48,100 nt of DNA from Bacillota bacterium (GTDB taxonomy: Bacteria > Bacillota > Clostridia > Peptostreptococcales > Acidaminobacteraceae), in contig JAIUOA010000018.1 of the NCBI GenBank assembly GCA_020161295.1, forward strand, positions 1 to 48,100, written 5' to 3'. The position numbers were made by a program, and so were the translations under genes. The notes under the pieces are model-generated. The model was not told where the DNA came from, made no database searches, and was given only the letters and a program-made list of their open reading frames with translations. Shown here in pieces: positions 1-7,558 of this stretch (positions within the stretch are counted from its first letter, which is position 1; every line of letters starts with the position of its first letter).

Positions 1-69
1 GAAACTTCCTCCTCCGTTTGGATTGTGTTTGCTGTCACTTATATAATTCGACGTTTGGGGTGAAGTTTC
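1..69. repeat. Inverted repeat GAAACTTC ... GAAGTTTC at the window edge
   Basis: Perfect 8-base arms lie at 1-8 and 62-69, separated by 53 bases, and the right arm is followed by CTTTTT. This could be the remains of a structured leader or a long-loop terminator belonging to whatever lies left of the window. The left arm touches the window edge, so the true extent is unknown. No gene is seen in 1-172. Confidence 0.3.
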
Positions 70-172
70 CTTTTTGATTCTTTAAAAAATTGTTAAATCA
101 ACGGTTATAAATTATGCAATTTTCTCATAATATAAAAAGAGGAATTATAGAAATTATAGAAAGAGGGATACC

Positions 173-1951
173 ATGGCAGACAAGAAACGAATTTTGATTC
201 TTGGCGGTGGATACGCTGGAGTCAAAGCAGGTAAAACGCTTCATAAGATCTTCAAAAATGACGACTCAGTAGAAATCACGTTGATCGACAGAAAGCCTTA
301 CCACACACTGATGACAGAACTTCATGAAGTTGCTGGACATCGTACAGAACCACATGCAATTCAAATCGACCTCAGAACTATTTTTGCGGGCCGTAAAGTT
401 AAAGTTGTAACAGACAACATTACAAATGTTGATTTTGAAGGCAAGCAATTGACTTCAGAGCGTGCAACTTACAAGTTCGATTACCTGATTTTAGCGGCTG
501 GTTCCGATTCAAATTCATTCGGTATCGAAGGAATTGATGAGCATGCGTTTACACTTTGGTCGTATGAGGATGCGATCAAGTTGAGAACACATGTTGAGAA
601 GATGTTCCAAATGGCAGCCATTGAAGAAGATGCTGAAGTAAGAAAGCAGTTACTGACATTCGCAGTTGTTGGTGGTGGTTTCACAGGCGTTGAGATGGTT
701 GGTGAACTTGGCGAAGCAAAAGAGCACCTTTCTGAGAAATACGGTGTTGATAAGAAGGAAGTGACGATTTATAATATCGAAGCGACCCCTAGAATTCTCA
801 ACACATTAAAAGATGAAAAGCAAATCGCTGCAGTTGAAAGACGTTATAAGAAGCTCGGTATCGAGTTGCTTAAAAATGCCGCACTTGTTAAAGCGACAGC
901 AGACGGTTTTGAACTTAAAGACGGTAGAGTTTTCAAAACGAAAACCCTTGTATGGGGTGCAGGTATCAAAGTTAGCAATTTCATCGGCAAGCTTGGCCTT
1001 GAAGCAGGCAGAGGCGGTCGTGTGGTCGTTAACAAGTATATGCAAACCACTAAATACGCAAATGTTTTCATGGCTGGCGATAACGCACACTATGAAGATA
1101 AAGATGGTTTCTTACCACAAATCGTAGAAGCTGCTGAGCAATCTGGCCACACGGCTGCCATGAACATCGGCGCATTGATTCAAGGTAAAGAAATGCATGA
1201 GCACAAGCAAAACTACCATGGTTTCATGGTTTCTATCGGTTCAAGATATGCAGTATCGGATAATAATGGACTTAAGTTTAACGGATTCTTTGCTGTATTG
1301 ATCAAACATCTCGTAAACTTCTACTACCTCTTCCTCGTAAGTGGTGTGGCTCAGGTTATGGAATACGCGCAAAACGAATTCTTCAGAGTTAAAAATAGAC
1401 GTTCAGTTTTCGGTGGACATTTCGCTAAAGCATCTCCTAACTTCTGGTTAATGCCTTTCCGTGTTTTCCTCGGTGTAATGTGGTTAATCGAAGGCGTTAA
1501 GAAGATCGATGAGGGTTGGTTAGCAGAGCCTAAAATGTACGCTTCTGATGCTGTATCTGCAGCCTCAGAGTGGGTTGAAGAAGGCGCTGAAGCGATGAAA
1601 CCACTTATCGAAGAAGTTCCAGGTATCGTTCAATGGGGAATCGATAACATCATCGCTCCAAATGCAGTCATGTTCCAAACAGGTATGGTCATCATGGAAA
1701 TCGTCTTCGGTCTTTGCTTAATTGCTGGTTTATTCACATTTATTTCAGCAATTATGACGACATTTATGACAGTGGGAATCACATTAACAGGTATGTCAGA
1801 TGCTTCTATCCTCTGGTTCTTCTTCGGTGGTATCGCGATGATTGCTGGCTCAGGTAGTGCTTTAGGTCTTGACTACTATGTTCTCCCAGTGTTGAAGAGA
1901 TGGTGGAAAAAGACGCCATTTGCTAAGAAATCTTATCTATATTTCCACTAA
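173..1951 (+). CDS. ndh: Type II NADH dehydrogenase with C-terminal DoxX-like membrane domain
   Basis: NDH-2 enzymes are single-subunit membrane-bound flavoproteins that pass electrons from NADH to quinone without pumping ions. The N-terminal FAD motif GGGYAG is at residues 11-16 and the NAD motif GGGFTG at 167-172. VFMAGDNAH is the second FAD motif typical of the family. At 592 residues the protein is about 190 longer than a usual NDH-2. From about residue 424 it continues with a membrane segment (FWLMPFRVFLGVMWLIEGV), an acidic linker and further membrane segments near the C-terminus, which resembles the four-helix DoxX/DoxD family. Start: ATG 173 after AGAAAGAGGG. A strong terminator follows. 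The NusG-II, Gx and polyprenyl synthase genes downstream fit a quinone-linked role. The oxidoreductase call is firm; the DoxX label rests on the helix pattern. Confidence 0.9.
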   Translation: MADKKRILILGGGYAGVKAGKTLHKIFKNDDSVEITLIDRKPYHTLMTELHEVAGHRTEPHAIQIDLRTIFAGRKVKVVTDNITNVDFEGKQLTSERATYKFDYLILAAGSDSNSFGIEGIDEHAFTLWSYEDAIKLRTHVEKMFQMAAIEEDAEVRKQLLTFAVVGGGFTGVEMVGELGEAKEHLSEKYGVDKKEVTIYNIEATPRILNTLKDEKQIAAVERRYKKLGIELLKNAALVKATADGFELKDGRVFKTKTLVWGAGIKVSNFIGKLGLEAGRGGRVVVNKYMQTTKYANVFMAGDNAHYEDKDGFLPQIVEAAEQSGHTAAMNIGALIQGKEMHEHKQNYHGFMVSIGSRYAVSDNNGLKFNGFFAVLIKHLVNFYYLFLVSGVAQVMEYAQNEFFRVKNRRSVFGGHFAKASPNFWLMPFRVFLGVMWLIEGVKKIDEGWLAEPKMYASDAVSAASEWVEEGAEAMKPLIEEVPGIVQWGIDNIIAPNAVMFQTGMVIMEIVFGLCLIAGLFTFISAIMTTFMTVGITLTGMSDASILWFFFGGIAMIAGSGSALGLDYYVLPVLKRWWKKTPFAKKSYLYFH

Positions 1952-1956
1952 AGCAT

Positions 1957-2027
1957 AAAGGCGCTGTCAGTATAGAGTTTAATCAGGGGGGAATCCCCCC
2001 TGATTTTTTCTTAAGACAGCCTTTTTT
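1957..2027 (+). terminator. Nested intrinsic terminator after ndh
   Basis: An inner perfect 11-bp stem (AATCAGGGGGG 1981-1991 / CCCCCCTGATT 1995-2005, 3-base loop) is followed by a T run. It is nested in an outer imperfect stem, AAAGGC..TGTC / GACAGCCTTT, whose right arm (2015-2021) runs into TTTTTT 2022-2027. Two T tracts therefore follow two stems. Confidence 0.9.
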
Positions 2028-2086
2028 AAGTCATAAAGTTGAATCCATTCAGTGTTTAACTTTGTTAACAAGAAAAGTAGGTTAAA

Positions 2087-2470
2087 ATGAAAAAAAACGA
2101 CATCATTTTGATGGTCATCGTGCTATTAATCGGTTCAGTGGCCTTTTTCGGTATGAAGGTTGTTCAAAACGCCAACAAGTCCAGTTCAGAAGTTTTAATC
2201 AAGCATGAAGGTGTCGTTATTAAAACGATTCCGTTTGATGAAACCACTGATGAAACATTTACCTTTAATGATGGTGAGCATTACAACCTAATCGTCATTA
2301 AGGATGGTAAGGCGTTTGTACAGGAAGCAGACTGTCGAGATCAAATATGTGTAAAAACCAATCCCATCGCTTTGAATGGTGAAATTATCGTATGTCTCCC
2401 TAATAAGATCACGGTCGAAGTTTTTTCTGAAGAAAAGCAAGATGGTGGTTTGGACAGCATAGCGGATTAG
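2087..2470 (+). CDS. NusG domain II-containing membrane-anchored protein
   Basis: A 127-residue protein with one N-terminal membrane segment (about residues 7-24) and an outside domain holding the family signature DCRDQICVKTNPI...IVCLPNKI. Two paired cysteines of the CxxxxC kind (DCRDQIC) and a third in VCLPN are typical of the NusG_II (PF07009-like) family. Its function is not established; in Clostridia it is often found beside Gx transporter, polyprenyl synthase and FMN/redox genes, as here. It ends 10 bases before the Gx gene and is probably co-transcribed with it. Start ATG 2087, with a weak ribosome site AAGTAGGT. Confidence 0.85.
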   Translation: MKKNDIILMVIVLLIGSVAFFGMKVVQNANKSSSEVLIKHEGVVIKTIPFDETTDETFTFNDGEHYNLIVIKDGKAFVQEADCRDQICVKTNPIALNGEIIVCLPNKITVEVFSEEKQDGGLDSIAD

Positions 2471-2480
2471 GAGGCAATTG

Positions 2481-3035
2481 ATGGCGATTAACGAAAAAAC
2501 AGGTACCAAATCAAATACAAATAAAACCAGAATTCTGGTTTTCATTTCTGTCTTAGTGGCGCAAGGGATGATTTTATCTTTTATAGAGAGTATGCTTCCC
2601 ATACCCTTTATTGCGCCAGGTGCAAAACTAGGACTCGCTAATATCATAACGTTATCAGCTATTTATCTTTTGACATTTAAACAAGCCACAGCAGTGGTGC
2701 TGTTGCGGGTAATCCTAACCGCTGCGACCTTTGGCTCCTTATCAAGCTTTCTCTATAGCTTCTCTGGAGGCGTATTGAGTCTGCTGGTGATGGCTGCTGT
2801 GTTAAAGGTCTTTAAAGGTGAGATCAGTTTGATCGGCGTAAGCGTAATGGGTGCCGTGGCACACAACTTAGGTCAATTGTTTGTGGCTGCACTGATTATT
2901 AGAAATATTTTAATCTTGACCTATTTGCCAATTTTATTGATCGTGGCTGTTCCGACAGGTATTTTTGTCGGTGTGGTCGCACGAATTTTAATTAAATATC
3001 TAGAACGCATCAATATCAACCGATCGTATAGATAA
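2481..3035 (+). CDS. Gx transporter family protein (heptaprenyl diphosphate synthase component I-like)
   Basis: A hydrophobic protein of 184 residues with about five membrane segments. PGAKLGLANIITLSAIYLLTF is characteristic of the family annotated both as heptaprenyl diphosphate synthase component I and as Gx transporter; the fold resembles ECF-type substrate-binding S components. A TTG at 2478 is also open, but ATG 2481 has the better spacing (6 bases) from TAGGAGG at 2468-2474, so I place the start there. It lies between the NusG-II gene and the polyprenyl synthase gene with short gaps, one transcription unit. A role in isoprenoid/quinone supply is inferred from context; a transport role cannot be excluded. 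Confidence 0.82.
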   Translation: MAINEKTGTKSNTNKTRILVFISVLVAQGMILSFIESMLPIPFIAPGAKLGLANIITLSAIYLLTFKQATAVVLLRVILTAATFGSLSSFLYSFSGGVLSLLVMAAVLKVFKGEISLIGVSVMGAVAHNLGQLFVAALIIRNILILTYLPILLIVAVPTGIFVGVVARILIKYLERININRSYR

Positions 3036-3050
3036 TTACTGGAGATTATT

Positions 3051-4010
3051 ATGGCACTTACTGTAACTTTGAAACATTTGAGTCCTGAACTACAGCAAGC
3101 GCTTCAGAACGAAATGGAAAAGGTCCAGCAATCCCTTAAATTGAATGTAAGGTCAAAATTCAGTGGCATCCGAGATGTGATTGATGACGTCATCGATTTA
3201 AATGGAAAAATGTTAAGACCCTTATTGACGATCATATCAGCGCACTTTGGATCGTATCAAGCAGACAAGGTGGTTAAACTGGCTGCTTCAATTGAAATGC
3301 TCCATATGGCGACATTAATTCATGACGACATCGTTGATGATTCCAAACTCAGGCGCAATAAAGAAAGTGCACAAAGCAAGTACGGAAAAGATATGGCGGT
3401 TTATGCAGGTGACTTTTTATTATCGAAAGCATTGACGATTTTAAATGCGAAAGATTATGATACGGATCACATGGTAAGCCTGGCAAAAGCCATTGAAAAT
3501 ATTTGTGAAAGCGAGCTATTGCAATACCATAGCAAGTTTCACTTCATGAATGTGAAAAACTACCTTAGAGTTATTTCTGGTAAAACCGCAGCCCTTTTCG
3601 CGGTGAGCATGTATGCAGGTGCGTCTGAGAGTAATTGCTCAGAGGCATTGTCTAAAAAAATGGGCAAGATTGGGTATGATATCGGCATTGCCTTCCAAAT
3701 CATCGATGATATTTTAGACTTCTCGGATGACCAAGATCATGTGGGCAAGACCGTCCGAAATGATTTGAAAAAAGGATATTACACACTGCCTGTGATTTAT
3801 GCGATTCAGGGTGAACATGAAAGTGTTTTAAATGCCTCTGAAGGTGAGCTTCTCACTTTGATCCAAAAGAATAAAGGCATAGAAAAGGCAAGAGAACTGG
3901 CTAAAAAGTACACAAAGCGTGCATTCAAACGTATTTCAGAATTGCCTGCGAACGAATACAAAGTCGCTCTCGAAAGCCTCGCAAATACCTTATTAAATCG
4001 AAGCTATTAA
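3051..4010 (+). CDS. Polyprenyl diphosphate synthase (trans-isoprenyl, IspA/HepT type)
   Basis: Trans-prenyltransferase that condenses isopentenyl diphosphate units on an allylic primer to give a long prenyl diphosphate, the side-chain precursor for quinones. Both aspartate-rich motifs are present: DDIVDD at residues 92-97 (with RR following) and DDILD at 219-223 after FQII. Residues KMLRPLL near the N-terminus form the usual GKxxRP-like substrate site. Length 319 is normal. Start ATG 3051, GGAG at 3041. It is the last gene of the NusG-II/Gx unit and ends just before a 16-bp bidirectional terminator. Chain length cannot be read from sequence alone; heptaprenyl or octaprenyl is plausible. Confidence 0.9.
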   Translation: MALTVTLKHLSPELQQALQNEMEKVQQSLKLNVRSKFSGIRDVIDDVIDLNGKMLRPLLTIISAHFGSYQADKVVKLAASIEMLHMATLIHDDIVDDSKLRRNKESAQSKYGKDMAVYAGDFLLSKALTILNAKDYDTDHMVSLAKAIENICESELLQYHSKFHFMNVKNYLRVISGKTAALFAVSMYAGASESNCSEALSKKMGKIGYDIGIAFQIIDDILDFSDDQDHVGKTVRNDLKKGYYTLPVIYAIQGEHESVLNASEGELLTLIQKNKGIEKARELAKKYTKRAFKRISELPANEYKVALESLANTLLNRSY

Positions 4011-4012
4011 AA

Positions 4013-4057
4013 AATGCCTGTAGCAATCTTAATCGATTGCTACAGGCATTATTTTTT
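4013..4057. terminator. Bidirectional terminator between convergent genes
   Basis: Perfect 16-bp stem (4013-4028 with 4035-4050), six-base loop. T6 follows at 4052-4057 on the plus strand and an A run at 4009-4014 gives a U tract on the minus strand. It serves the polyprenyl synthase and the convergent GAF-domain gene. Confidence 0.95.
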
Positions 4058-4069
4058 ACTAAAGCGTTT

Positions 4070-4570
4070 TTACTTGAAGATAGGGAAGTCGATTCTTTCG
4101 ATAAGCAATTTAGCGATAGCTTCTAGTCCCATTTGGTCTTGTTCGCTGAATCTTCCGATTTCGGGACTATCAATGTCCAAAACGCCGATTAAATGGTCAT
4201 CCTTGACAAGTGGGATAACGATTTCGCTGTTTGAGAACAAATCGCAAGCAATGTGTCCAGGATATTGGTGCACATCGTAAACCACTGTGGTCTTACGCGC
4301 CAGTGCGCTGTCGCCACAAACGCCTTTACCGAGGGGGATACGTGTTACAGCAGGTTTTCCCCAGAAAGGTCCTAAAACGAGTTCCTCGCCATTATATAGA
4401 TAAAAACCAGCCCAGTTGAGCTGTGGCATCAGAAACCCTAAAGTTGCAGCCGCGTTAGCAGCGTTAGAAATCCAGTTCGTTTCAGTTTCAAAAAGTTTCT
4501 CAAGTTCATTCGTCATATACGGGTAAAGTACTTCTGGTTCAGTACTGGTTGCAGGGTACATGCATGCCAT
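4070..4570 (-). CDS. Free methionine-(R)-sulfoxide reductase (GAF domain, YebR/fRMsr family)
   Basis: Single GAF domain of 166 residues. This family reduces free methionine-R-sulfoxide using cysteines in the GAF pocket. The signature GKGVCG is at about residues 81-86 and PGHIACD at 104-110, so Cys85 and Cys109 match the conserved resolving and catalytic cysteines of the E. coli protein. A third cysteine (Cys3) lies near the N-terminus; the third family cysteine between the other two (the equivalent of E. coli Cys94) is not present. NSEIVIPLV and GVLDIDSPEIGRF complete the family pattern. Start fixed by GGAGG eight bases upstream. It has its own promoter and is monocistronic. Role: protection against oxidative damage. 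Confidence 0.9.
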   Translation of the reverse strand: MACMYPATSTEPEVLYPYMTNELEKLFETETNWISNAANAAATLGFLMPQLNWAGFYLYNGEELVLGPFWGKPAVTRIPLGKGVCGDSALARKTTVVYDVHQYPGHIACDLFSNSEIVIPLVKDDHLIGVLDIDSPEIGRFSEQDQMGLEAIAKLLIERIDFPIFK

Positions 4571-4598
4571 TGTAAAGCCTCCTCACGTTAATAATACT

Positions 4599-4627
4599 AG
4601 TATAGCGTAATTTCGTCTCCCGAACAA
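4599..4627 (-). promoter_or_regulatory. Promoter of the fRMsr gene
   Basis: Minus-strand -35 TTGTTC (4622-4627), 17-base spacer and -10 TATACT (4599-4604), 28 bases upstream of the start codon. Confidence 0.6.
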
Positions 4628-4643
4628 TCATAAAAAAAAGTTA

Positions 4644-4674
4644 ATATTTCGAAGCGCGAAATATATGGTATAAT
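4644..4674 (+). promoter_or_regulatory. MFS gene promoter overlapped by a 21-bp palindrome
   Basis: An extended -10, TGgTATAAT, is at 4666-4674. The -35/spacer region is covered by a perfect inverted repeat, ATATTTCG (4644-4651), AAGCG, CGAAATAT (4657-4664). A bound regulator there would block polymerase, so it is a likely repressor operator. No regulator gene is adjacent. Confidence 0.6.
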
Positions 4675-4690
4675 GATGTAGGGTGAGACG

Positions 4691-5941
4691 ATGAAATCAG
4701 CGATGACCGTATACTACGACTTTTTTAAAAACATATCAAGAAATGTTAAATTATACCTAGGTATTATTTTTTTTGTCACGATTGTGAGCTCTGCTTATAA
4801 TGTTCTATTCGGCATCTATTTGAAAAATGTCGGATTTACAGAAGCTTTTGTCGGACAGATTCTCTCGATCAACACCATGGGAATCGCGTTTGGGGCTATC
4901 CCCATGGCGATATTTGCAGAGCGGCTAAACCGAAAAAAGACCATCATCTTCGGGATGCTGTTGATGGTGATCAGCAACTTGATCGTATTGAACGTTCAAG
5001 TGCCCATGGTCATGCAGATTTTTGCTTTCATATTCGGTATCGGAAACTCCACGTTGATGATCCTACAAGCGCCGATTATCTACGATAACACACCGGATCA
5101 GCATCGGATCACAGCCTTCAGCATGGCCTTTGTGCTTCAAAACGTCGCTTTCGTGCTTGGGAGCTTGGTACTCGGACATTTATCGGGATGGATAACCCAT
5201 TATGTGGGGCCAGTCTCTGCTAACCGCTGGGTACTTAATGCCGCCACTTCATTGATCTTTATCGGCGTACTTATCGCGATGCGTTTTACTGGCGATGAAA
5301 TGACAGCAAAAAAGCACGAGCATACGATTAAAGAGACGCTAGAGGGGATCCTAGCTGGCTATCGGCGCATGTTGGTGGGAAAGCCGCTATTTTACCTAAT
5401 GCAGGTATCCTTAATCGGTCTTGGTGCAGGCATGATCGTTCCATTTTTCAGCATGTATTTGAAATACACCTTGCAAACCACTGATGGCATCGTAGGAAAC
5501 ATCATGGCCATCAGCCAAGTGGGAACCGTAATCGGAGGACTTGTCGTTCCACCACTGGCAAAGAAGCTAGGGCGTGTTAGAACGGTCATCATTTGCCAGC
5601 TCCTTTCCATCCCGTTCTTGATTTCCATCTTGTTCCCTCAAGGAATCATTATTATTACGATTTCTTTCTTCTTTAGATCGTCCTTAATGAACATGGCTGG
5701 ACCGATAATCGGTAATTTGGCTATGGAAATCGTCGATGATGAAACCCGTACCTATATGAGTAGTATGGTATCACTGGTCAGCCATTTGTTTAGAGCAGTC
5801 GGTATTTATATTGGCGGCTATCTGATGTTCAAATACGATTATAATACCCCTTATTACTTTACGATTGTTTGTTACTTGATCGGTACCTATATCCTATACA
5901 ACGTGTTCAAAAACATCAATAAAAAGGAGCATTTGCAATAA
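4691..5941 (+). CDS. Major facilitator superfamily transporter
   Basis: A 416-residue protein with about twelve membrane segments. The MFS loop 2-3 motif is present in degenerate form (AERLNRKKTIIFG) and is repeated in the second half (PPLAKKLGRVRTVI), as expected for two six-helix halves. Substrate cannot be told; a drug or metabolite exporter is most likely. ATG 4691 lies five bases after GGGTG; an in-frame ATG at 4703 is possible but too far from this site. It is monocistronic, driven by a promoter carrying a palindrome at 4644-4664, which suggests induction by its substrate. The stop codon forms the loop of the downstream terminator. Confidence 0.87.
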   Translation: MKSAMTVYYDFFKNISRNVKLYLGIIFFVTIVSSAYNVLFGIYLKNVGFTEAFVGQILSINTMGIAFGAIPMAIFAERLNRKKTIIFGMLLMVISNLIVLNVQVPMVMQIFAFIFGIGNSTLMILQAPIIYDNTPDQHRITAFSMAFVLQNVAFVLGSLVLGHLSGWITHYVGPVSANRWVLNAATSLIFIGVLIAMRFTGDEMTAKKHEHTIKETLEGILAGYRRMLVGKPLFYLMQVSLIGLGAGMIVPFFSMYLKYTLQTTDGIVGNIMAISQVGTVIGGLVVPPLAKKLGRVRTVIICQLLSIPFLISILFPQGIIIITISFFFRSSLMNMAGPIIGNLAMEIVDDETRTYMSSMVSLVSHLFRAVGIYIGGYLMFKYDYNTPYYFTIVCYLIGTYILYNVFKNINKKEHLQ

Positions 5942-5960
5942 TTGCAAAGCTCCTTATTTG
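5924..5960. terminator. Bidirectional terminator, MFS / greA
   Basis: Left arm AAGGAGC-a-TTTGCAA (5924-5938), loop TAA (the MFS stop codon), right arm TTGCAAAGCTCCTT (5942-5955), with one bulged base. The U tract is better on the minus strand (TTTTTATTG), where it serves greA. Confidence 0.8.
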
Positions 5961-5970
5961 TTTGCGTTTC

Positions 5971-6432
5971 TTATAAAATTTCGATGACTTCCAGTTGCAC
6001 CAAGCCGTTTGGTGAAATGGCATCAACCTTGCTGCCTTTAATTTTACCCATCAATGCGCTTCCAATAGGAGACTCATTGGAAATTTTGTTGTGAAGGGGA
6101 TCAGATTCGATTTTAGTCACAATCTCGATCACTTCAACTTCATTTGTATCCAAATACTTCACCTTTAGTTTAGAGCCGATGGTAATGCTATCTTTATTAA
6201 AACTCTCTTGAACCAGTTCATAACTTTCAAGGATTTCTTTTAACTTCAAAATCTCAGTTTCGTTATGGGATTGGGCTTCTCTAGCTGCATGGTACTCAGC
6301 ATTTTCTGATAAATCGCCGAAACCTCTTGCTCTCTTGATTTCATCAGAAATCTGATGTCTTTTTTCTATAAGTTCATCATATTCCTGCTGCAACTTAACA
6401 AGCGCAGTTTCAGTCAATAAAGTTTTCTTCAT
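5971..6432 (-). CDS. greA: Transcription elongation factor GreA
   Basis: GreA enters the RNA polymerase secondary channel and stimulates cleavage of backtracked transcripts. The 153-residue protein has the N-terminal coiled coil (about residues 1-75: LQQEYDELIEKR...IKRARGFGDLSENAEYHAAR, where the acidic tip DLSENAEY is diagnostic) and the C-terminal FKBP-like domain ending SPIGSALMGKIKGSKVD. The open frame extends 32 codons upstream, but that part reads as a poor hydrophobic stretch; the start at 6432 is set by AAGGAG nine bases before ATG. It is monocistronic, with its own promoter and a terminator shared with the MFS gene. Confidence 0.96.
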   Translation of the reverse strand: MKKTLLTETALVKLQQEYDELIEKRHQISDEIKRARGFGDLSENAEYHAAREAQSHNETEILKLKEILESYELVQESFNKDSITIGSKLKVKYLDTNEVEVIEIVTKIESDPLHNKISNESPIGSALMGKIKGSKVDAISPNGLVQLEVIEIL

Positions 6433-6474
6433 TCCAGACAACTCCTTATGTGATATGGATATGTAACATATACT

Positions 6475-6503
6475 ATAGTACCAAATTAATGAATGTTTGT
6501 AAA
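6475..6503 (-). promoter_or_regulatory. greA promoter
   Basis: Minus-strand -35 TTTACA (6498-6503), 17-base spacer, -10 TACTAT (6475-6480). Confidence 0.55.
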
Positions 6504-6575
6504 TACAAAATATACCATAGCGGGACAAGCGTCGCGGCCTAGAAAAGATTGTGACTTTTTTATCCTATCATTCCC

Positions 6576-6584
6576 TGCTATAAT
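6576..6584 (+). promoter_or_regulatory. glsA promoter (extended -10)
   Basis: TGcTATAAT at 6576-6584. No clear -35 at the normal distance, consistent with an extended -10 promoter. Start codon 32 bases downstream. Confidence 0.5.
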
Positions 6585-6615
6585 GAATAATGAATCACAT
6601 AAGGAGAGGTGACAG

Positions 6616-7533
6616 ATGCAAAAACTGCTTGACGAAATCATTGACAAGTATAAAGGGACCACGGCCTATGGCGCGGTGGCAAATTATATACCGGAACTTG
6701 AAAAAACAGATCCAAATCAGCTGGGAATCTCCGTGTTTGACACGGAGGGAAACCTATTTCAGTCCGGGGATGCAAATGTTCGATTTACGATGCAAAGTAT
6801 TTCCAAGCCGGTGGTCTTGCTGCTCGCACTGATTGACAATGGTGAAGAGCGCGTGTTTGAAAAAGTCGGAAAGGAACCCACGGGTGATCCGTTCAATTCC
6901 ATCGTTAGACTTGAAACCTTTAATGAGCATAAACCGCTGAATCCCATGATTAATGCCGGGGCCATTTCGGTTTCCGCACTTATAAAGGGGAATACGCCAG
7001 AAGAAAAAGTGAATCGGATTTTAGATTTTATTAAGAAAATCACGCATAATGATTCCATTCGAATCAATGAAGCCGTCTATCGATCGGAGGACCTTACAGG
7101 ACATAGAAACCGTAGCATGGCTTACTTCCTCAAAGATTTCGGAAATATTGAAGGCGACGTAGACGAAACCCTGGAAGTCTACTTCAAGCAATGTTCCATC
7201 GAAGTGACCACGAAGGATTTAGCGTATATAGGCGCTTTACTGGCCAGAGACGGCAAGGATATCATTACAAATGAGCGGTTATTTCCAGCAAGATATAGTC
7301 ATATCGTCAAATCCTATATGGCGACCTGTGGGATGTATGATGGCTCAGGCGAGTTCGCCATCAACGTCGGCATACCTGCAAAAAGTGGGGTAGGCGGTGG
7401 TATCATGTGTACGGTGCTGAACCGTATGGGAATAGGAGTATTTGGACCTGCTTTAAACAGGAAAGGCAATAGTTATGCCGGACTTAAGGTTTTAGAAACG
7501 CTTTCAAAGAATCTTCATCTAAACATTTACTAA
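6616..7533 (+). CDS. glsA: Glutaminase A
   Basis: Hydrolyses glutamine to glutamate and ammonia; serine-dependent enzyme of the beta-lactamase-like fold. The catalytic Ser-x-x-Lys pair is in QSISKP (Ser61, Lys64). NPMINAGAI and YRSEDLTGHRNRSMAY match the conserved glutaminase blocks, as does the C-terminal AKSGVGGGI. Length 305 is standard. Start ATG 6616 after AAGGAGAGGTGAC. A lipoprotein gene follows after 25 bases on the same strand with no terminator between, so the two are probably co-transcribed. Confidence 0.95.
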   Translation: MQKLLDEIIDKYKGTTAYGAVANYIPELEKTDPNQLGISVFDTEGNLFQSGDANVRFTMQSISKPVVLLLALIDNGEERVFEKVGKEPTGDPFNSIVRLETFNEHKPLNPMINAGAISVSALIKGNTPEEKVNRILDFIKKITHNDSIRINEAVYRSEDLTGHRNRSMAYFLKDFGNIEGDVDETLEVYFKQCSIEVTTKDLAYIGALLARDGKDIITNERLFPARYSHIVKSYMATCGMYDGSGEFAINVGIPAKSGVGGGIMCTVLNRMGIGVFGPALNRKGNSYAGLKVLETLSKNLHLNIY

Positions 7534-7558
7534 GTGCTGTTCTTATGAGGTAATGGTT

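Noticed and set aside
4014..4280. Open frame running through the terminator and antisense to the fRMsr gene
   Set aside because: It begins in the hairpin, has no ribosome site and is the shadow of a well-supported minus-strand gene.
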